Shown here piece after piece: positions 1 to 8,045 of a stretch of DNA of 14,908 nt (position 1 is its first letter; the number at the start of each line of letters is the position of its first letter). This stretch comes from CAADGN01 sp035443945 (GTDB lineage Bacteria; Planctomycetota; Phycisphaerae; Phycisphaerales; UBA1924). The translations under genes were made by a program, and so were the position numbers. The DNA is taken from the NCBI GenBank assembly GCA_035443945.1, contig DAOMNQ010000067.1:1-14908 (forward strand), in the 5' to 3' direction. The notes under the pieces are model-generated. The model was not told the origin of the DNA, did not search any database, and saw nothing but the letters and a program-made list of their open reading frames with translations.

Positions 1-35
1 CTCAGGACTCAAGACTCACCCCTCAGGACTCCACC
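1..35. repeat. Degenerate heptanucleotide tandem repeat
   Basis: Five consecutive 7-bp units read CTCAGGA, CTCAAGA, CTCACCC, CTCAGGA, CTCCACC. The first and fourth are identical, and CTCAGGACTC occurs at 1-10 and 22-31. The tract starts at the window edge and may continue to the left. It lies downstream of the PEP-CTERM-like gene on the minus strand, in non-coding DNA. The periodicity is seen directly; any function is unknown. Confidence 0.6.
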
Positions 36-92
36 TCCCCCGCCCTCACCCGACTCGACACAGGCTGACGGCCGTCCGCACGCCCGGCGCGT

Positions 93-695
93 TCAGCGTC
101 GCCTGCGTGCCGCGACGCCGAGGGCCAGACCGAGCGTGGCAAGCGTGCCGGGCGTGGGCACGACGATGAAGTCCACGCCGGGGTCGATGGGCACGAGATA
201 GAGGAGCGTGCCGAAGTCATCGGCATAGACAGCCGTGTCCCGGTGGTTCTGGTCCTTGAACGTGATCGTCCGAGGCGTGAAGCCGACGGTGCTGAACGTC
301 AACGCGCCGAGGAGGATCGGATGGCTTGCATCGAAGTGCGGGTTAAAGAACGGAGGCAACTGGAACAGGTCGATGTCGATGACGTCGCCGTTAGGCTGCG
401 GAGAGCCGAGGCCGTTGGTGTACGAACTGAGCACGGGGTTAGGCGTCCAGACGACGGAGTCGGTCGTGCCGTCGAAGTTCGTGGCGAGAACATCCAGAAG
501 GTCCTGGGCGAAGCCGACAGCGGGCGGACCGTTCGTGTTCCACGTCGCCCGGAGCCGGGAGGTGCCGGACTGGTTCGCCGGACTGATGGTGATGATGGCC
601 GGATCCCAATAGAAGGTCATCGTCTGTCCGGCGGCCGCCGCGCCGAACGCGCCGAGGGCCGATGCGACCGCGATCCAGAACGTCTTGCTCTGCAT
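93..695 (-). CDS. Secreted PEP-CTERM-like protein, 200 aa
   Basis: Predicted exported protein of unknown function. The chosen start is the ATG at 695, because AGGAG sits 8 nt upstream and a signal peptide follows at once (MQSKTFWIAVASALGAF, cleavage near AAAAGQ at residues 20-24). A longer in-frame start at 878 would put about 61 low-complexity Arg/Pro-rich residues ahead of the signal peptide and is unlikely. The mature part (about 25-175) is rich in Asp, Asn, Pro and Thr and has no cysteine, as in extracellular beta-rich proteins. The last 25 residues form a sorting-type tail: VPTPG, a hydrophobic stretch, then RRRR. In the PEP-CTERM family this tail is cut by an exosortase; here the Glu of Pro-Glu-Pro is Thr. 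Signal and tail are seen; the sorting role is inferred from the family. Confidence 0.85.
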   Translation of the reverse strand: MQSKTFWIAVASALGAFGAAAAGQTMTFYWDPAIITISPANQSGTSRLRATWNTNGPPAVGFAQDLLDVLATNFDGTTDSVVWTPNPVLSSYTNGLGSPQPNGDVIDIDLFQLPPFFNPHFDASHPILLGALTFSTVGFTPRTITFKDQNHRDTAVYADDFGTLLYLVPIDPGVDFIVVPTPGTLATLGLALGVAARRRR

Positions 696-943
696 GATGC
701 TTCTCCTGCTGCCTTGACCGTGCGCGCACGAGCGGGCCATTCCCGCGTGGGGTCTCTGCCTCCCGCTATCCACGCGACGACGGGCCGGACACCGGGGACT
801 TGGCGCACGCCCCGGTCTTCTTGCAGGCCCGAGCCGGGTTGCACACCGATTTTCGGGCAGACGGCCCCAGCGCGCCACTCCCGCCGGGGGTGGCGTGAAC
901 TCCCGAGGCGTACAGGGTGCCGGTCAGCCGGTGCGGAGGAAGG

Positions 944-2356
944 TCAGCACCCTCCCACCCAGGCGTTGAGAAACGCCAGCACGTCCAGCGAGTCGATCGT
1001 GCCGTCGCCGTTCATGTCCGCCGAGTCGTCCTGGGCCACCCAGGCGTTCAGGAACGCGAGCACGTCCAGCGTGTTGACGCTCGCGTCGTCGTTGAAGTCG
1101 GCGGGCGGGCGCGCGCCCTCGCGCGCCCACGCGGCCAGAAAGACCAGCGCGGGCAGGATCTCCTCGCCGTTGGGGATGATCTCCTCCGGCGGCAGGATGA
1201 AGTTGTTCCCGCGCAGTTCGAAGAGGAAACTGTGCGCCGTGCGGTCGCCCCAGAACCAGTCGGTCGCGCCGCCGGAGATGGGGTACAGAACTGTGTAGGT
1301 CGGGCCGTGGATGTAGGTGCGGTTGTGGACGCCCTTGATGATCTGCTGCATCTCCGCGCCGAGCATCTGGAACGTCGCGTGCCCGGGCGGCAGGTCGCCG
1401 GTGTAGCCCCACGGGGCGAGCAGCAACTGCCCGTAGGAGTGCAGGTCCACGTGCGCGGCCAGTCTCGGGCGCGACTCGGCGAGCGCGCGCACCACGTCGG
1501 TCTCCGGCTCGGAGAACGGGGCGGTGCCGCGGTAGGTCTCGCTGGAGCCGCTGCCGGAGGAGCCGCTGTTGAGTCCCCACCCGACGCCCCAGTTTCGGTT
1601 GAGGTCGACGCCGAAGGTGCCGTTGCCGTTGTTGCGCCGGTTCTTGCGCCAGAGGCGGTTGGTGGTCCAGGTGTAGTGGTAGCCGTCGGCGTTCACGACC
1701 GGGACGATGATGATCTCGGCGCGGTCGATGAGGGCGGTGAGGTCGGGGTCGGCGCCGTGCGCCGCGACGAGCCTGTCGGCGGCGTACATCGCCACCATCG
1801 GACTGATCCACTCGCGCGAGTGCTGGCAGGCGTTGAAGAGAATGGTGGGCTTGCAGTCGGGGTCGCCGAAGGCGTCGTTGGCGATGCGCAGGCCCCGGAT
1901 CGTGCGGCCCTGGATCGACAGCCCGGCGTCGAAGACCGAGGCGATGTCCGGGCGCTGCGCGGCGAGCGTGCCCATGTAGGCGTCGATCTCGGCGAGGGTG
2001 CGGAAGTCGTCGAACCAGCCGCGCTTGCCCCCCCCTCCGTCGCGCAGGCGCTCGTTCTCGGCGTCGATCAGCGACTGCACGTCGTGGATGGCGACCTCAT
2101 AGCGAACGCCGGCCTCGTCCAGCGCAGCGAGGGCCTCGGGCGAGACCATGAAGTCGGCGGGCGTGCCGGGGCGGATGCTGTGCGACCACTGGTCCGCGCC
2201 GAGGGCGTCCATGACGCGCAGGTCCGCGAGGGTCCGAACCTCGACGCGCACAACCTTGTGCCCGTCCACCCGCTCGACTGGTCCGCTCGCCAGAGGCTGA
2301 GCGCACGCCACGCCCGACCCGACCACCAGAGCCACCCCGATCGCCGTCCTGCGCAT
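944..2356 (-). CDS. Secreted M14 zinc carboxypeptidase with GC-type dockerin
   Basis: Exported peptidase expected to remove C-terminal residues from peptides outside the cytoplasm. ATG at 2356 has AGGAGG 6 nt upstream. Signal peptide 1-19; propeptide-like region to about 115; catalytic domain about 118-410. Family M14 residues are all visible: zinc ligands H179 and E182 (HSRE) and H306 (DLHSYG); substrate-binding R254 (DLNRNW); Tyr358 in the SGGATDW loop; general base E380 in FELR. The residue that sets side-chain preference (before Asp-Trp in that loop) is Thr365, unlike Ile in carboxypeptidase A or Asp in B, so substrate preference is open. Residues 419-470 hold two dockerin-like repeats (DFNDDASVNTLDVLAFLNAW and DMNGDGTIDSLDVLAFLNAW) ending in Gly-Gly-Cys, the planctomycete GC-type dockerin, probably a surface-targeting element. 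The gene is divergent from the Rrf2 regulator. Confidence 0.93.
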   Translation of the reverse strand: MRRTAIGVALVVGSGVACAQPLASGPVERVDGHKVVRVEVRTLADLRVMDALGADQWSHSIRPGTPADFMVSPEALAALDEAGVRYEVAIHDVQSLIDAENERLRDGGGGKRGWFDDFRTLAEIDAYMGTLAAQRPDIASVFDAGLSIQGRTIRGLRIANDAFGDPDCKPTILFNACQHSREWISPMVAMYAADRLVAAHGADPDLTALIDRAEIIIVPVVNADGYHYTWTTNRLWRKNRRNNGNGTFGVDLNRNWGVGWGLNSGSSGSGSSETYRGTAPFSEPETDVVRALAESRPRLAAHVDLHSYGQLLLAPWGYTGDLPPGHATFQMLGAEMQQIIKGVHNRTYIHGPTYTVLYPISGGATDWFWGDRTAHSFLFELRGNNFILPPEEIIPNGEEILPALVFLAAWAREGARPPADFNDDASVNTLDVLAFLNAWVAQDDSADMNGDGTIDSLDVLAFLNAWVGGC

Positions 2357-2473
2357 GACGAGCCTCCTCCCCCGCGAGTGTCAGGGTACCGGGCGGGGTC
2401 CGCACCAACCAGCGGAATCCCAATGCGCGCGAGCAACGCACACCGACCCGAACCCGTATAAACCGCCTTTGGA

Positions 2474-2482
2474 TGCTATAAT
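2474..2482 (+). promoter_or_regulatory. Extended -10 promoter of the Rrf2 regulator gene
   Basis: TGCTATAAT is a perfect extended -10 (TG at 2474-2475, TATAAT at 2477-2482). No good -35 lies about 17 bp upstream, as is usual for extended -10 promoters. Transcription would start near 2489, giving a leader of about 23 nt with GGAG at 2499-2502, 9 nt before the ATG. The AT-rich patch 2457-2482 stands out in GC-rich surroundings and is where autoregulation by the Rrf2 protein would be expected. Confidence 0.7.
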
Positions 2483-2511
2483 CCCGAATCGCGGCCCCGG
2501 AGCCTTCCCCG

Positions 2512-2973
2512 ATGTTCAACCAGACGACCGAGTATGCGCTGCGTGCGATGGCGTGCCTGGCGTACCAGCCCGAGGTGATGGTGCCGACGTCGGAGTTGGC
2601 ACGGCTGACGAAGGTGCCGCCGAACTACCTGGCGAAGGTCTTGCAGGAGTTGGCAGGGGCGGACCTGATCGTGGGGCGACGTGGCGTGGGCGGGGGGTAT
2701 CGGCTTGCCCGGCAGCCGGGGTCGATCCGGCTGCTGGACGTGATCAACGCGATCAGCCGGGTTGAGCGCATCCGCACCTGCCCGCTCGGTCTGGAGACGC
2801 ACGGCCCGAACCTGTGCCCGCTGCACCGACGCATCGACGCGGCGGCCGAGGCGTTGATCGAGATCTACGGCGGGGTGACGCTGCAGGACGTGGTGAGCGA
2901 CTCGAACGTGGCGCAGCGGCCGCTGTGCGACACGGGGACGAGCCTGCGCATCTCCGCAACGTCCCGCCGCTGA
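2512..2973 (+). CDS. Rrf2-family transcriptional regulator, IscR/NsrR-like
   Basis: Winged-helix DNA-binding regulator of 153 aa, the usual length for Rrf2 proteins, which often sense iron-sulfur status, NO or redox through a bound cluster. The N-terminus (MFNQTTEYALRAM) and the recognition region VPPNYLAKVLQELAGADLI, followed by the wing GRRGVGGGY (residues 56-63), are typical. The cluster-binding loop has C90, C102 and H105, matching the spacing of IscR C92, C104 and H107. The middle IscR cysteine (C98) is replaced: position 96 is Thr, followed by H97. Glu7 corresponds to the acidic N-terminal ligand of NsrR and RsrR. Further cysteines are C15 and C139. So it may bind a cluster with a changed ligand set, or none. 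It sits 24 bp upstream of lysS and is probably co-transcribed with it. Family sure; ligand inferred. Confidence 0.9.
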   Translation: MFNQTTEYALRAMACLAYQPEVMVPTSELARLTKVPPNYLAKVLQELAGADLIVGRRGVGGGYRLARQPGSIRLLDVINAISRVERIRTCPLGLETHGPNLCPLHRRIDAAAEALIEIYGGVTLQDVVSDSNVAQRPLCDTGTSLRISATSRR

Positions 2974-2997
2974 CCGGGTCGGGCGTACCATCCTCGC

Positions 2998-4600
<1,603 letters not shown>

Positions 4601-4602
<2 letters not shown>

Positions 4603-4628
4603 GCCGGCGCGTGGGGCGGCGTCGGCTC
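4601..4628. terminator. Possible hairpin between convergent genes
   Basis: GAGCCGGCGC (4601-4610) pairs with GCGTCGGCTC (4619-4628): ten base pairs including one G·U, with an 8-nt loop. It starts inside the lysS stop codon and lies in the 31-bp gap before the convergent stop codon at 4634. There is no T-run, so it is at best a weak intrinsic terminator or an RNA 3' end protector for lysS. Confidence 0.4.
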
Positions 4629-4633
4629 CCGGC

Positions 4634-5716
4634 CTACCGGACGCGGCGGCGCTGCGCGTCCTCGGGTAGATTCTCGATGAACGGCGAGATGTCGAACGGC
4701 TGGCCTTCGAAGATCGACCAGAGCATCTCGGTGCGGACCTCGGTTGTCAGGGGCGCCATGCTGTCCGTCGGTCCCGGGGCGGCAACGAGGAGATCGGTGT
4801 CAACGGGCGAGCGGGCGGCGACGACCGCCTTCAGCGCCGCCTTTCGCTGGTCAGGGGTCAGCATGGCGAAGACCTGCCTGATGAGACGCAGGCGTTCGTC
4901 GATGTTGTTCGCGGCCGCGAGCGAGGTGGCCAGCGGCTCGGTGCGGGCGCGCACGTCGGCGGACAGTTCGAGGCCCGAGAGGGCGGCGTCGATGTTGTCC
5001 GCGGCCTCGAGGAAGAGGCGCTTGCGCCAGTACATGACCTCCGAGATCGAGTCGTAGAGCGCTTGTCGCGTGAGCAGGTCCATCGGCTCGGCCGCGCCGT
5101 CCGCCTGCGGCGTGGCCTGGATCTCCGCGATGACCTTGGATTGGTAGTCGTTCTGGATGCGCTGGTTGAGGGCGGCCGCCTGGCGCCCCATGAGTCCCCG
5201 CCGCTCGAGGTACTGGACGAGGAGTCCGTCGCTGTTGATCGTCTGGATCGCGGTCATGACCTTCGTGAGGGATGCGGCTGCCTCGAGCTGGTCGCCGCCG
5301 AGACGCACCGTGTCGATGAGGCCGCCCGGCTCGAGTTGGTCGAGCATGTCCAGTTTCTCGATGACGAGGTTCTCGACGCTCAGCCTTCGCTCGTAGAGGG
5401 CGGGCGCCATCCGCGCCAAGGCCGTGAACCCGAGGAGGGGGTTATGCGCCAGCGCGGCGTACTCGATCGGCTCCTCGACGCGGATGATGCGACCATCCGG
5501 GCCGGGCACGGCGATGGGATCAAAGTCCACGCTGGGGGCGCGGGTGACGGCAGGGCGGGGCGGACGCTCTTCCACCGGGTGGCTGCGGACAGGCGGAGCG
5601 GGCGGATCGACGGCCGGGCGCTCCTCGGGGGGAGCGGGCGGCGGGGGAGCAACCTGCGCGAGGCATGCCGCGCTCGCCATCGAGAGGGTCAGGAGAGCCG
5701 CAATGGCCTGTCGCAT
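4634..5716 (-). CDS. Secreted proline-rich protein of unknown function, 360 aa
   Basis: I do not recognise this family. ATG at 5716 is chosen because GGAG lies 9 nt upstream and a signal peptide follows (MRQAIAALLTLSMASAACLAQ, cleavage after about residue 21). A longer open frame upstream to 6148 is not plausible because it crosses the oppositely oriented small gene and lacks a signal. Residues 22-60 are a proline-rich linker with repeated PPAPP-like segments, giving way to a mainly alpha-helical, Leu/Ala/Glu-rich body. There are no transmembrane segments after the signal peptide and no PEP-CTERM or dockerin tail. The cysteine near the cleavage site is not in a good lipobox (Ser at -3). Likely periplasmic. 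Converges on lysS and is divergent from the small basic-protein gene. Confidence 0.8.
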   Translation of the reverse strand: MRQAIAALLTLSMASAACLAQVAPPPPAPPEERPAVDPPAPPVRSHPVEERPPRPAVTRAPSVDFDPIAVPGPDGRIIRVEEPIEYAALAHNPLLGFTALARMAPALYERRLSVENLVIEKLDMLDQLEPGGLIDTVRLGGDQLEAAASLTKVMTAIQTINSDGLLVQYLERRGLMGRQAAALNQRIQNDYQSKVIAEIQATPQADGAAEPMDLLTRQALYDSISEVMYWRKRLFLEAADNIDAALSGLELSADVRARTEPLATSLAAANNIDERLRLIRQVFAMLTPDQRKAALKAVVAARSPVDTDLLVAAPGPTDSMAPLTTEVRTEMLWSIFEGQPFDISPFIENLPEDAQRRRVR

Positions 5717-6032
5717 GGTACGATCTCCGCAGGCCCGGGGGGTTGTTGTCCGGGCCGTTCGTTCGAGTGCATCGTCCGTCCCCCGAGCCTCCCAAAGCCG
5801 GGGCACCCAATTTATGCACGCCGGGTTCGGTCGGCGGCGGAATCCTCGGTCGGCTGACGCCGCTCGGCGCAGCACCAGGGGTATACCGGCCTCGCCGGGG
5901 CCGGTGGAGCGGTTCCGGACGGGCCGGCGGAGAGATATCGCGGAAAAGAGGGCGGCCGGGTGGCCCCGGGTCGCGAGGCGGACACTATTCGGTGGCCGGG
6001 ACGAGCGTTCTCCGGCACAAGGAGCCTGGACG
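5717..6032. other. Intergenic region between divergent genes
   Basis: No gene is supported in these 316 bp. They must hold promoters for both flanking genes, but I see no convincing -35/-10 pair. Two features stand out: an AT-rich patch AATTTATGCAC near 5809, within reach of the minus-strand gene, and a palindrome GGTATACC at 5880-5887. Both are weak. Confidence 0.5.
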
Positions 6033-6155
6033 ATGGCAGAGACGATCCGCCGGAAGATCAAGTGGTCGACCGGGAAGCGGCGCGGGAAGACTCGAGTGTG
6101 GAAGTCGAAGTGGGTGGTCGTGAAGGGAGGCGAGAAGAAGTCGCCCAAGGGCTGA
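6033..6155 (+). CDS. Very small, strongly basic protein, 40 aa
   Basis: The start is supported by AAGGAG at 6019-6024, 8 nt before the ATG, one of the best ribosome binding sites in the window. The product has 15 Lys/Arg and only 2 acidic residues among 40, plus three Trp (residues 11, 23 and 27). Segments such as KIKWSTGKRRGKTRVWKSKW suggest a nucleic-acid- or ribosome-binding peptide. There is no signal peptide or membrane segment, and no cysteine. I do not recognise a family; it does not match the known small basic ribosomal proteins L34 or L36. It is alone on its strand between intergenic regions, so it should have its own promoter. That it is coding is an inference from start context and composition. 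Confidence 0.6.
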   Translation: MAETIRRKIKWSTGKRRGKTRVWKSKWVVVKGGEKKSPKG

Positions 6156-6242
6156 TGAGGGTCTGTATCGCTTGCGGCCGGTTATGGGGCACTCGCGCGT
6201 CGGCGTTGGCCCGTACCACGCGCGAGAGGCCGTGCGGACCGT

Positions 6243-6291
6243 TTCGTACGAACACGCCACGAACAATGCGGGTGTTCATCCACGAACACCC
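6243..6291. promoter_or_regulatory. Operator-like cluster of ACGAACA repeats
   Basis: ACGAACA occurs at 6248-6254, 6259-6265 and 6282-6288, with the inverted form TGTTC at 6273-6277. Within it are a 10-bp palindrome TTCGTACGAA (6243-6252), a direct repeat CCACGAACA (6257-6265 and 6280-6288), and a perfect inverted repeat GGGTGTTC/GAACACCC (6270-6277 and 6284-6291, 6-nt spacer). The GAACA elements start at 6250, 6261, 6273 (inverted) and 6284, about one helical turn apart. It lies about 65-110 bp upstream of the candidate -35. Binding factor unknown. Confidence 0.5.
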
Positions 6292-6354
6292 AGCGAATCG
6301 GGGAGTTCGCCTCGGATCGCTTTCCCTCGGTTGCCGCGGATGACGAGATTTTCG

Positions 6355-6384
6355 TTGCTCGGGCGGGGCGGATTGCGCTATGAT
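6355..6384 (+). promoter_or_regulatory. Candidate promoter of the PEP-CTERM-like gene at 6619
   Basis: TTGCTC (6355-6360), an 18-bp spacer, then TATGAT (6379-6384) resemble sigma-70 -35 and -10 boxes. Transcription would begin near 6391, producing a leader of about 228 nt. Confidence 0.45.
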
Positions 6385-6390
6385 GCAAGC

Positions 6391-6618
6391 GAATAGGAGT
6401 GAGGGTCTGCGGGTTTCCGCGGCGTTCGGAGATCGAGAGACGAACCGAAACTTTTCGTTGATCCCGCAAGGGACGTGATGCACGCTCGGCGTGCCGACCG
6501 CGGCCAGGGGAGGCCGGTCGCGGGCGAATCACACCGGCCTCCGCGCGGCGAATGGTCGCCGCACACCCGAGACGCGGTGTCATAGACCGCGTTCGAGGTG
6601 ACAGAGGGAGACAGACAT
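6391..6618 (+). promoter_or_regulatory. Structured mRNA leader with competing hairpins
   Basis: Consecutive stems are visible: ACGAA/TTCGT (6440-6444 with 6454-6458) flanked by GATC/GATC; GCACGC/GCGTGC (6480-6494); GACC-GGCC with GGCC-GGTC (6496-6505 with 6512-6519, 2-nt bulge); GCGGCGA/TCGCCGC (6545-6562, 4-nt loop); ACGCGGT/ACCGCGT (6572-6592). The 3' half of the third stem can instead pair perfectly over ten bases, GGAGGCCGGT (6509-6518) with ACCGGCCTCC (6533-6542), so the two pairings exclude each other. The ribosome binding site AGGGAG (6605-6610) follows the last stem. It matches no riboswitch class that I can recognise. GC-rich DNA forms chance stems easily. Confidence 0.45.
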
Positions 6619-7239
6619 ATGAAGAAGATGATCGCACTCGCGGCACTCGCCGGCCTCGCGACCAGCGCGGCGGCCACCAGCATCGTGAAGCCGCCGGACA
6701 TCGGGCCGTGGTGGCACCCGATCGATGGCGACAACGGCACGTACGTCTACGCCAGCGACTTCGTGCTGACGGGGACGGACACGAAGGTCGATCGGATGGG
6801 GACGTGGCTGAGCCTGATCTGGGGCGGCACGCAGAACATCCGCTTCGAGGTGTGGGGCGACACGGGCGGCTTCGGGCCGAACCCGAACGACGTGCTGGCG
6901 AGCACCGGCTCGATCCACCCGGCCGTCGGCGTGAACCTCGACTACCACGAGGCTCCGGCGGCGTTCAGCGCGAACCTCGTGCCCGGGAGCCGCTACTGGT
7001 TCATCGCCACGGTGGTGAGCGAGGGCGGCGGCGGCGGGTACCAGACCGGCGGCCACACGCAGAACTCGGTCTACAACGATAACGGCACCTTCTGGTACTC
7101 CAACGACCCGGCCGGGATGTTCTTCGACGGCCAGAACCTGACGCCGCAGATGGCGTTCGCGGTTCACATGGTCCCGGCTCCGGGCGCGCTGGCGCTGATG
7201 GGCCTGGGCGGGCTGGTCGCGGCGCGTCGTCGTCGCTGA
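6619..7239 (+). CDS. Secreted PEP-CTERM-like protein, 206 aa
   Basis: Predicted exported protein that would be anchored or sorted by an exosortase-type system. ATG at 6619 is chosen because AGGGAG lies 8 nt upstream and the signal peptide starts directly (MKKMIALAALAGLATSAAAT, cleavage near residue 20). A slightly earlier GTG at 6598 would interrupt the ribosome binding site. The mature part is rich in Gly, Asn and aromatic residues, with no cysteine, fitting an extracellular beta-sandwich; no enzyme motif is seen. The tail is VPAPG, hydrophobic GALALMGLGGLVAA, then RRRR, the planctomycete variant in which Ala replaces the Glu of Pro-Glu-Pro. A long structured leader precedes the gene and a strong intrinsic terminator follows it, so it is a single-gene unit. 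Its specific role is unknown. Confidence 0.88.
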   Translation: MKKMIALAALAGLATSAAATSIVKPPDIGPWWHPIDGDNGTYVYASDFVLTGTDTKVDRMGTWLSLIWGGTQNIRFEVWGDTGGFGPNPNDVLASTGSIHPAVGVNLDYHEAPAAFSANLVPGSRYWFIATVVSEGGGGGYQTGGHTQNSVYNDNGTFWYSNDPAGMFFDGQNLTPQMAFAVHMVPAPGALALMGLGGLVAARRRR

Positions 7240-7263
7240 TGCTCGACATGTCCTGATCTCATG

Positions 7264-7298
7264 CCGCCGCGGGCCGAAGAGGCCCGCGGCGGTTTTTT
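7264..7298 (+). terminator. Intrinsic terminator after the PEP-CTERM-like gene
   Basis: A perfect 12-bp stem, CCGCCGCGGGCC (7264-7275) with GGCCCGCGGCGG (7281-7292), a 5-nt loop, and six T at 7293-7298. It lies 25 bp after the stop codon and is the clearest terminator in the window. Confidence 0.95.
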
Positions 7299-7360
7299 GG
7301 GTTCGGGCCGGATCGGCGGGTGTGGCAGCCGCGGGGGCTTCGCCGCATAGGATGATGCCG

Positions 7361-7567
7361 ATGGACCGCGAACGCCAGGACGAGCCGGGCCCGCGCCCCT
7401 TCACGCCGTTCCCTGAGCAGGACGAGAACGGCGTGGACCTGACGCTGCTGCGGGAGAACCTGAGGCTGACGCCGCTGGAGCGAGCGCGCCGGGCCGAGTG
7501 TCTCCGGCGGGCGGTCCTGAGGATGCACGAACTCGCCAATGTCCGCCGACACGCCAAGCCCTCTTGA
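7361..7567 (+). CDS. Small protein preceding a nucleotidyltransferase, possible antitoxin
   Basis: Protein of 68 aa, charged and probably helical, with the stretch LRENLRLTPLERARRAECLRRAVLR (as segments LRENLRLTP, LERARR and ECLRRAV) near the middle. Short genes with an 'LTPxER...' motif commonly stand directly upstream of MNT-type nucleotidyltransferase genes, from memory of such gene pairs. The start is ATG at 7361, with AGGA at 7349-7352; in-frame alternatives are ATG at 7352 and 7355. Its end overlaps the next gene by 29 nt, so the two are very likely translated together. No DNA-binding domain is recognisable in it. An antitoxin or accessory role is inferred from the pairing alone. Confidence 0.65.
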   Translation: MDRERQDEPGPRPFTPFPEQDENGVDLTLLRENLRLTPLERARRAECLRRAVLRMHELANVRRHAKPS

Positions 7568-8021
7568 GCCTCTTGGCGTGGAGTACGTCGTCATCGGGGG
7601 CATGGCGGAGGTGCTGCACGGGGGCATGCGGCCGACGTACGACGTGGACGTCTGCTACCGGCGCACGCCCGAGAATCTGCACCGGCTGGAGGCCGCGCTC
7701 GGCGAGGTTCACCCGGCGTTGCGAGGCGCACCCCCGGGACTGCCGTTCCGCGCCGACGCGAGAACGCTCGAGGCGGGGAACAACTTCACCTTCGACACGG
7801 ACATCGGCCCGCTCGACCTGCTCGGATGGGTTGAGCCGATCGGAGACTTCGATCGCGTGAACGGTGAATCCGTAGATCTGCGGTTCGGCGAGTCCACCAT
7901 CCGCGTGCTCTCGGTTGACGGGCTGATCCGCATCAAACAGCACGTCAACCGTCCGAAGGACCAGGCGTCGCTGGCGGAACTGCTGGCGATCAAGCGGGAG
8001 CGAGAGGGGGGGGCGGCGTGA
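7539..8021 (+). CDS. MNT-fold nucleotidyltransferase, AbiEii-like candidate toxin
   Basis: Protein of 160 aa with the hallmarks of the nucleotidyltransferase fold: GG at 20-21 in VVIGGMAEVLHG, the paired metal-binding aspartates D35 and D37 in TYDVDVCY, and a third acidic residue D93 in GPLDLLG. The C-terminal segment IRIKQHVNRPKDQASLAELLAI resembles the Lys/Asp-rich end of AbiEii-like and related proteins, so NTP-dependent modification of an RNA or protein target is possible. All three catalytic carboxylates are present, so the enzyme looks intact. ATG at 7539 has no close ribosome binding site (GAGGA lies about 15 nt upstream), which fits coupling to the overlapping upstream gene; GTG at 7578 is an alternative. 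It converges on the zinc-ribbon gene with a 24-bp gap. Antiviral or housekeeping use is open. Confidence 0.75.
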   Translation: MSADTPSPLEPLGVEYVVIGGMAEVLHGGMRPTYDVDVCYRRTPENLHRLEAALGEVHPALRGAPPGLPFRADARTLEAGNNFTFDTDIGPLDLLGWVEPIGDFDRVNGESVDLRFGESTIRVLSVDGLIRIKQHVNRPKDQASLAELLAIKREREGGAA

Positions 8022-8045
8022 GGGGGGCGCGATCGGGGCGCGTCG

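Larger units (their letters stand above)
6156..6390. other. Intergenic stretch upstream of the PEP-CTERM-like gene's leader
   Basis: No gene is seen. It contains the operator-like repeat cluster (6243-6291) and, at its 3' end, a candidate promoter (6355-6384). No terminator for the 40-aa gene is visible. Confidence 0.5.

Noticed and set aside
880..943. Hairpin after the carboxypeptidase gene as a terminator
   Set aside because: Only short GC repeats with a large loop and no T-run.
917..2461. Plus-strand open frame across the carboxypeptidase gene
   Set aside because: Composition is Val/Gly/Arg/Ala-rich without motifs; the M14 catalytic residues are all on the minus strand.
2457..2480. IscR-type dyad around the Rrf2 promoter
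   Set aside because: TATA/TATA and CC/GG elements are roughly symmetric, but most inner positions fail to match; not better than chance.
5424..6032. Long in-frame extension upstream of the 40-aa basic protein
   Set aside because: It runs antisense into the secreted proline-rich gene and lacks sensible composition; the ribosome binding site fixes the start at 6033.
6399..6461. Possible 20-codon leader peptide starting with GTG in the long leader
   Set aside because: The only Shine-Dalgarno-like bases overlap the GTG itself; no regulatory codon run is visible.
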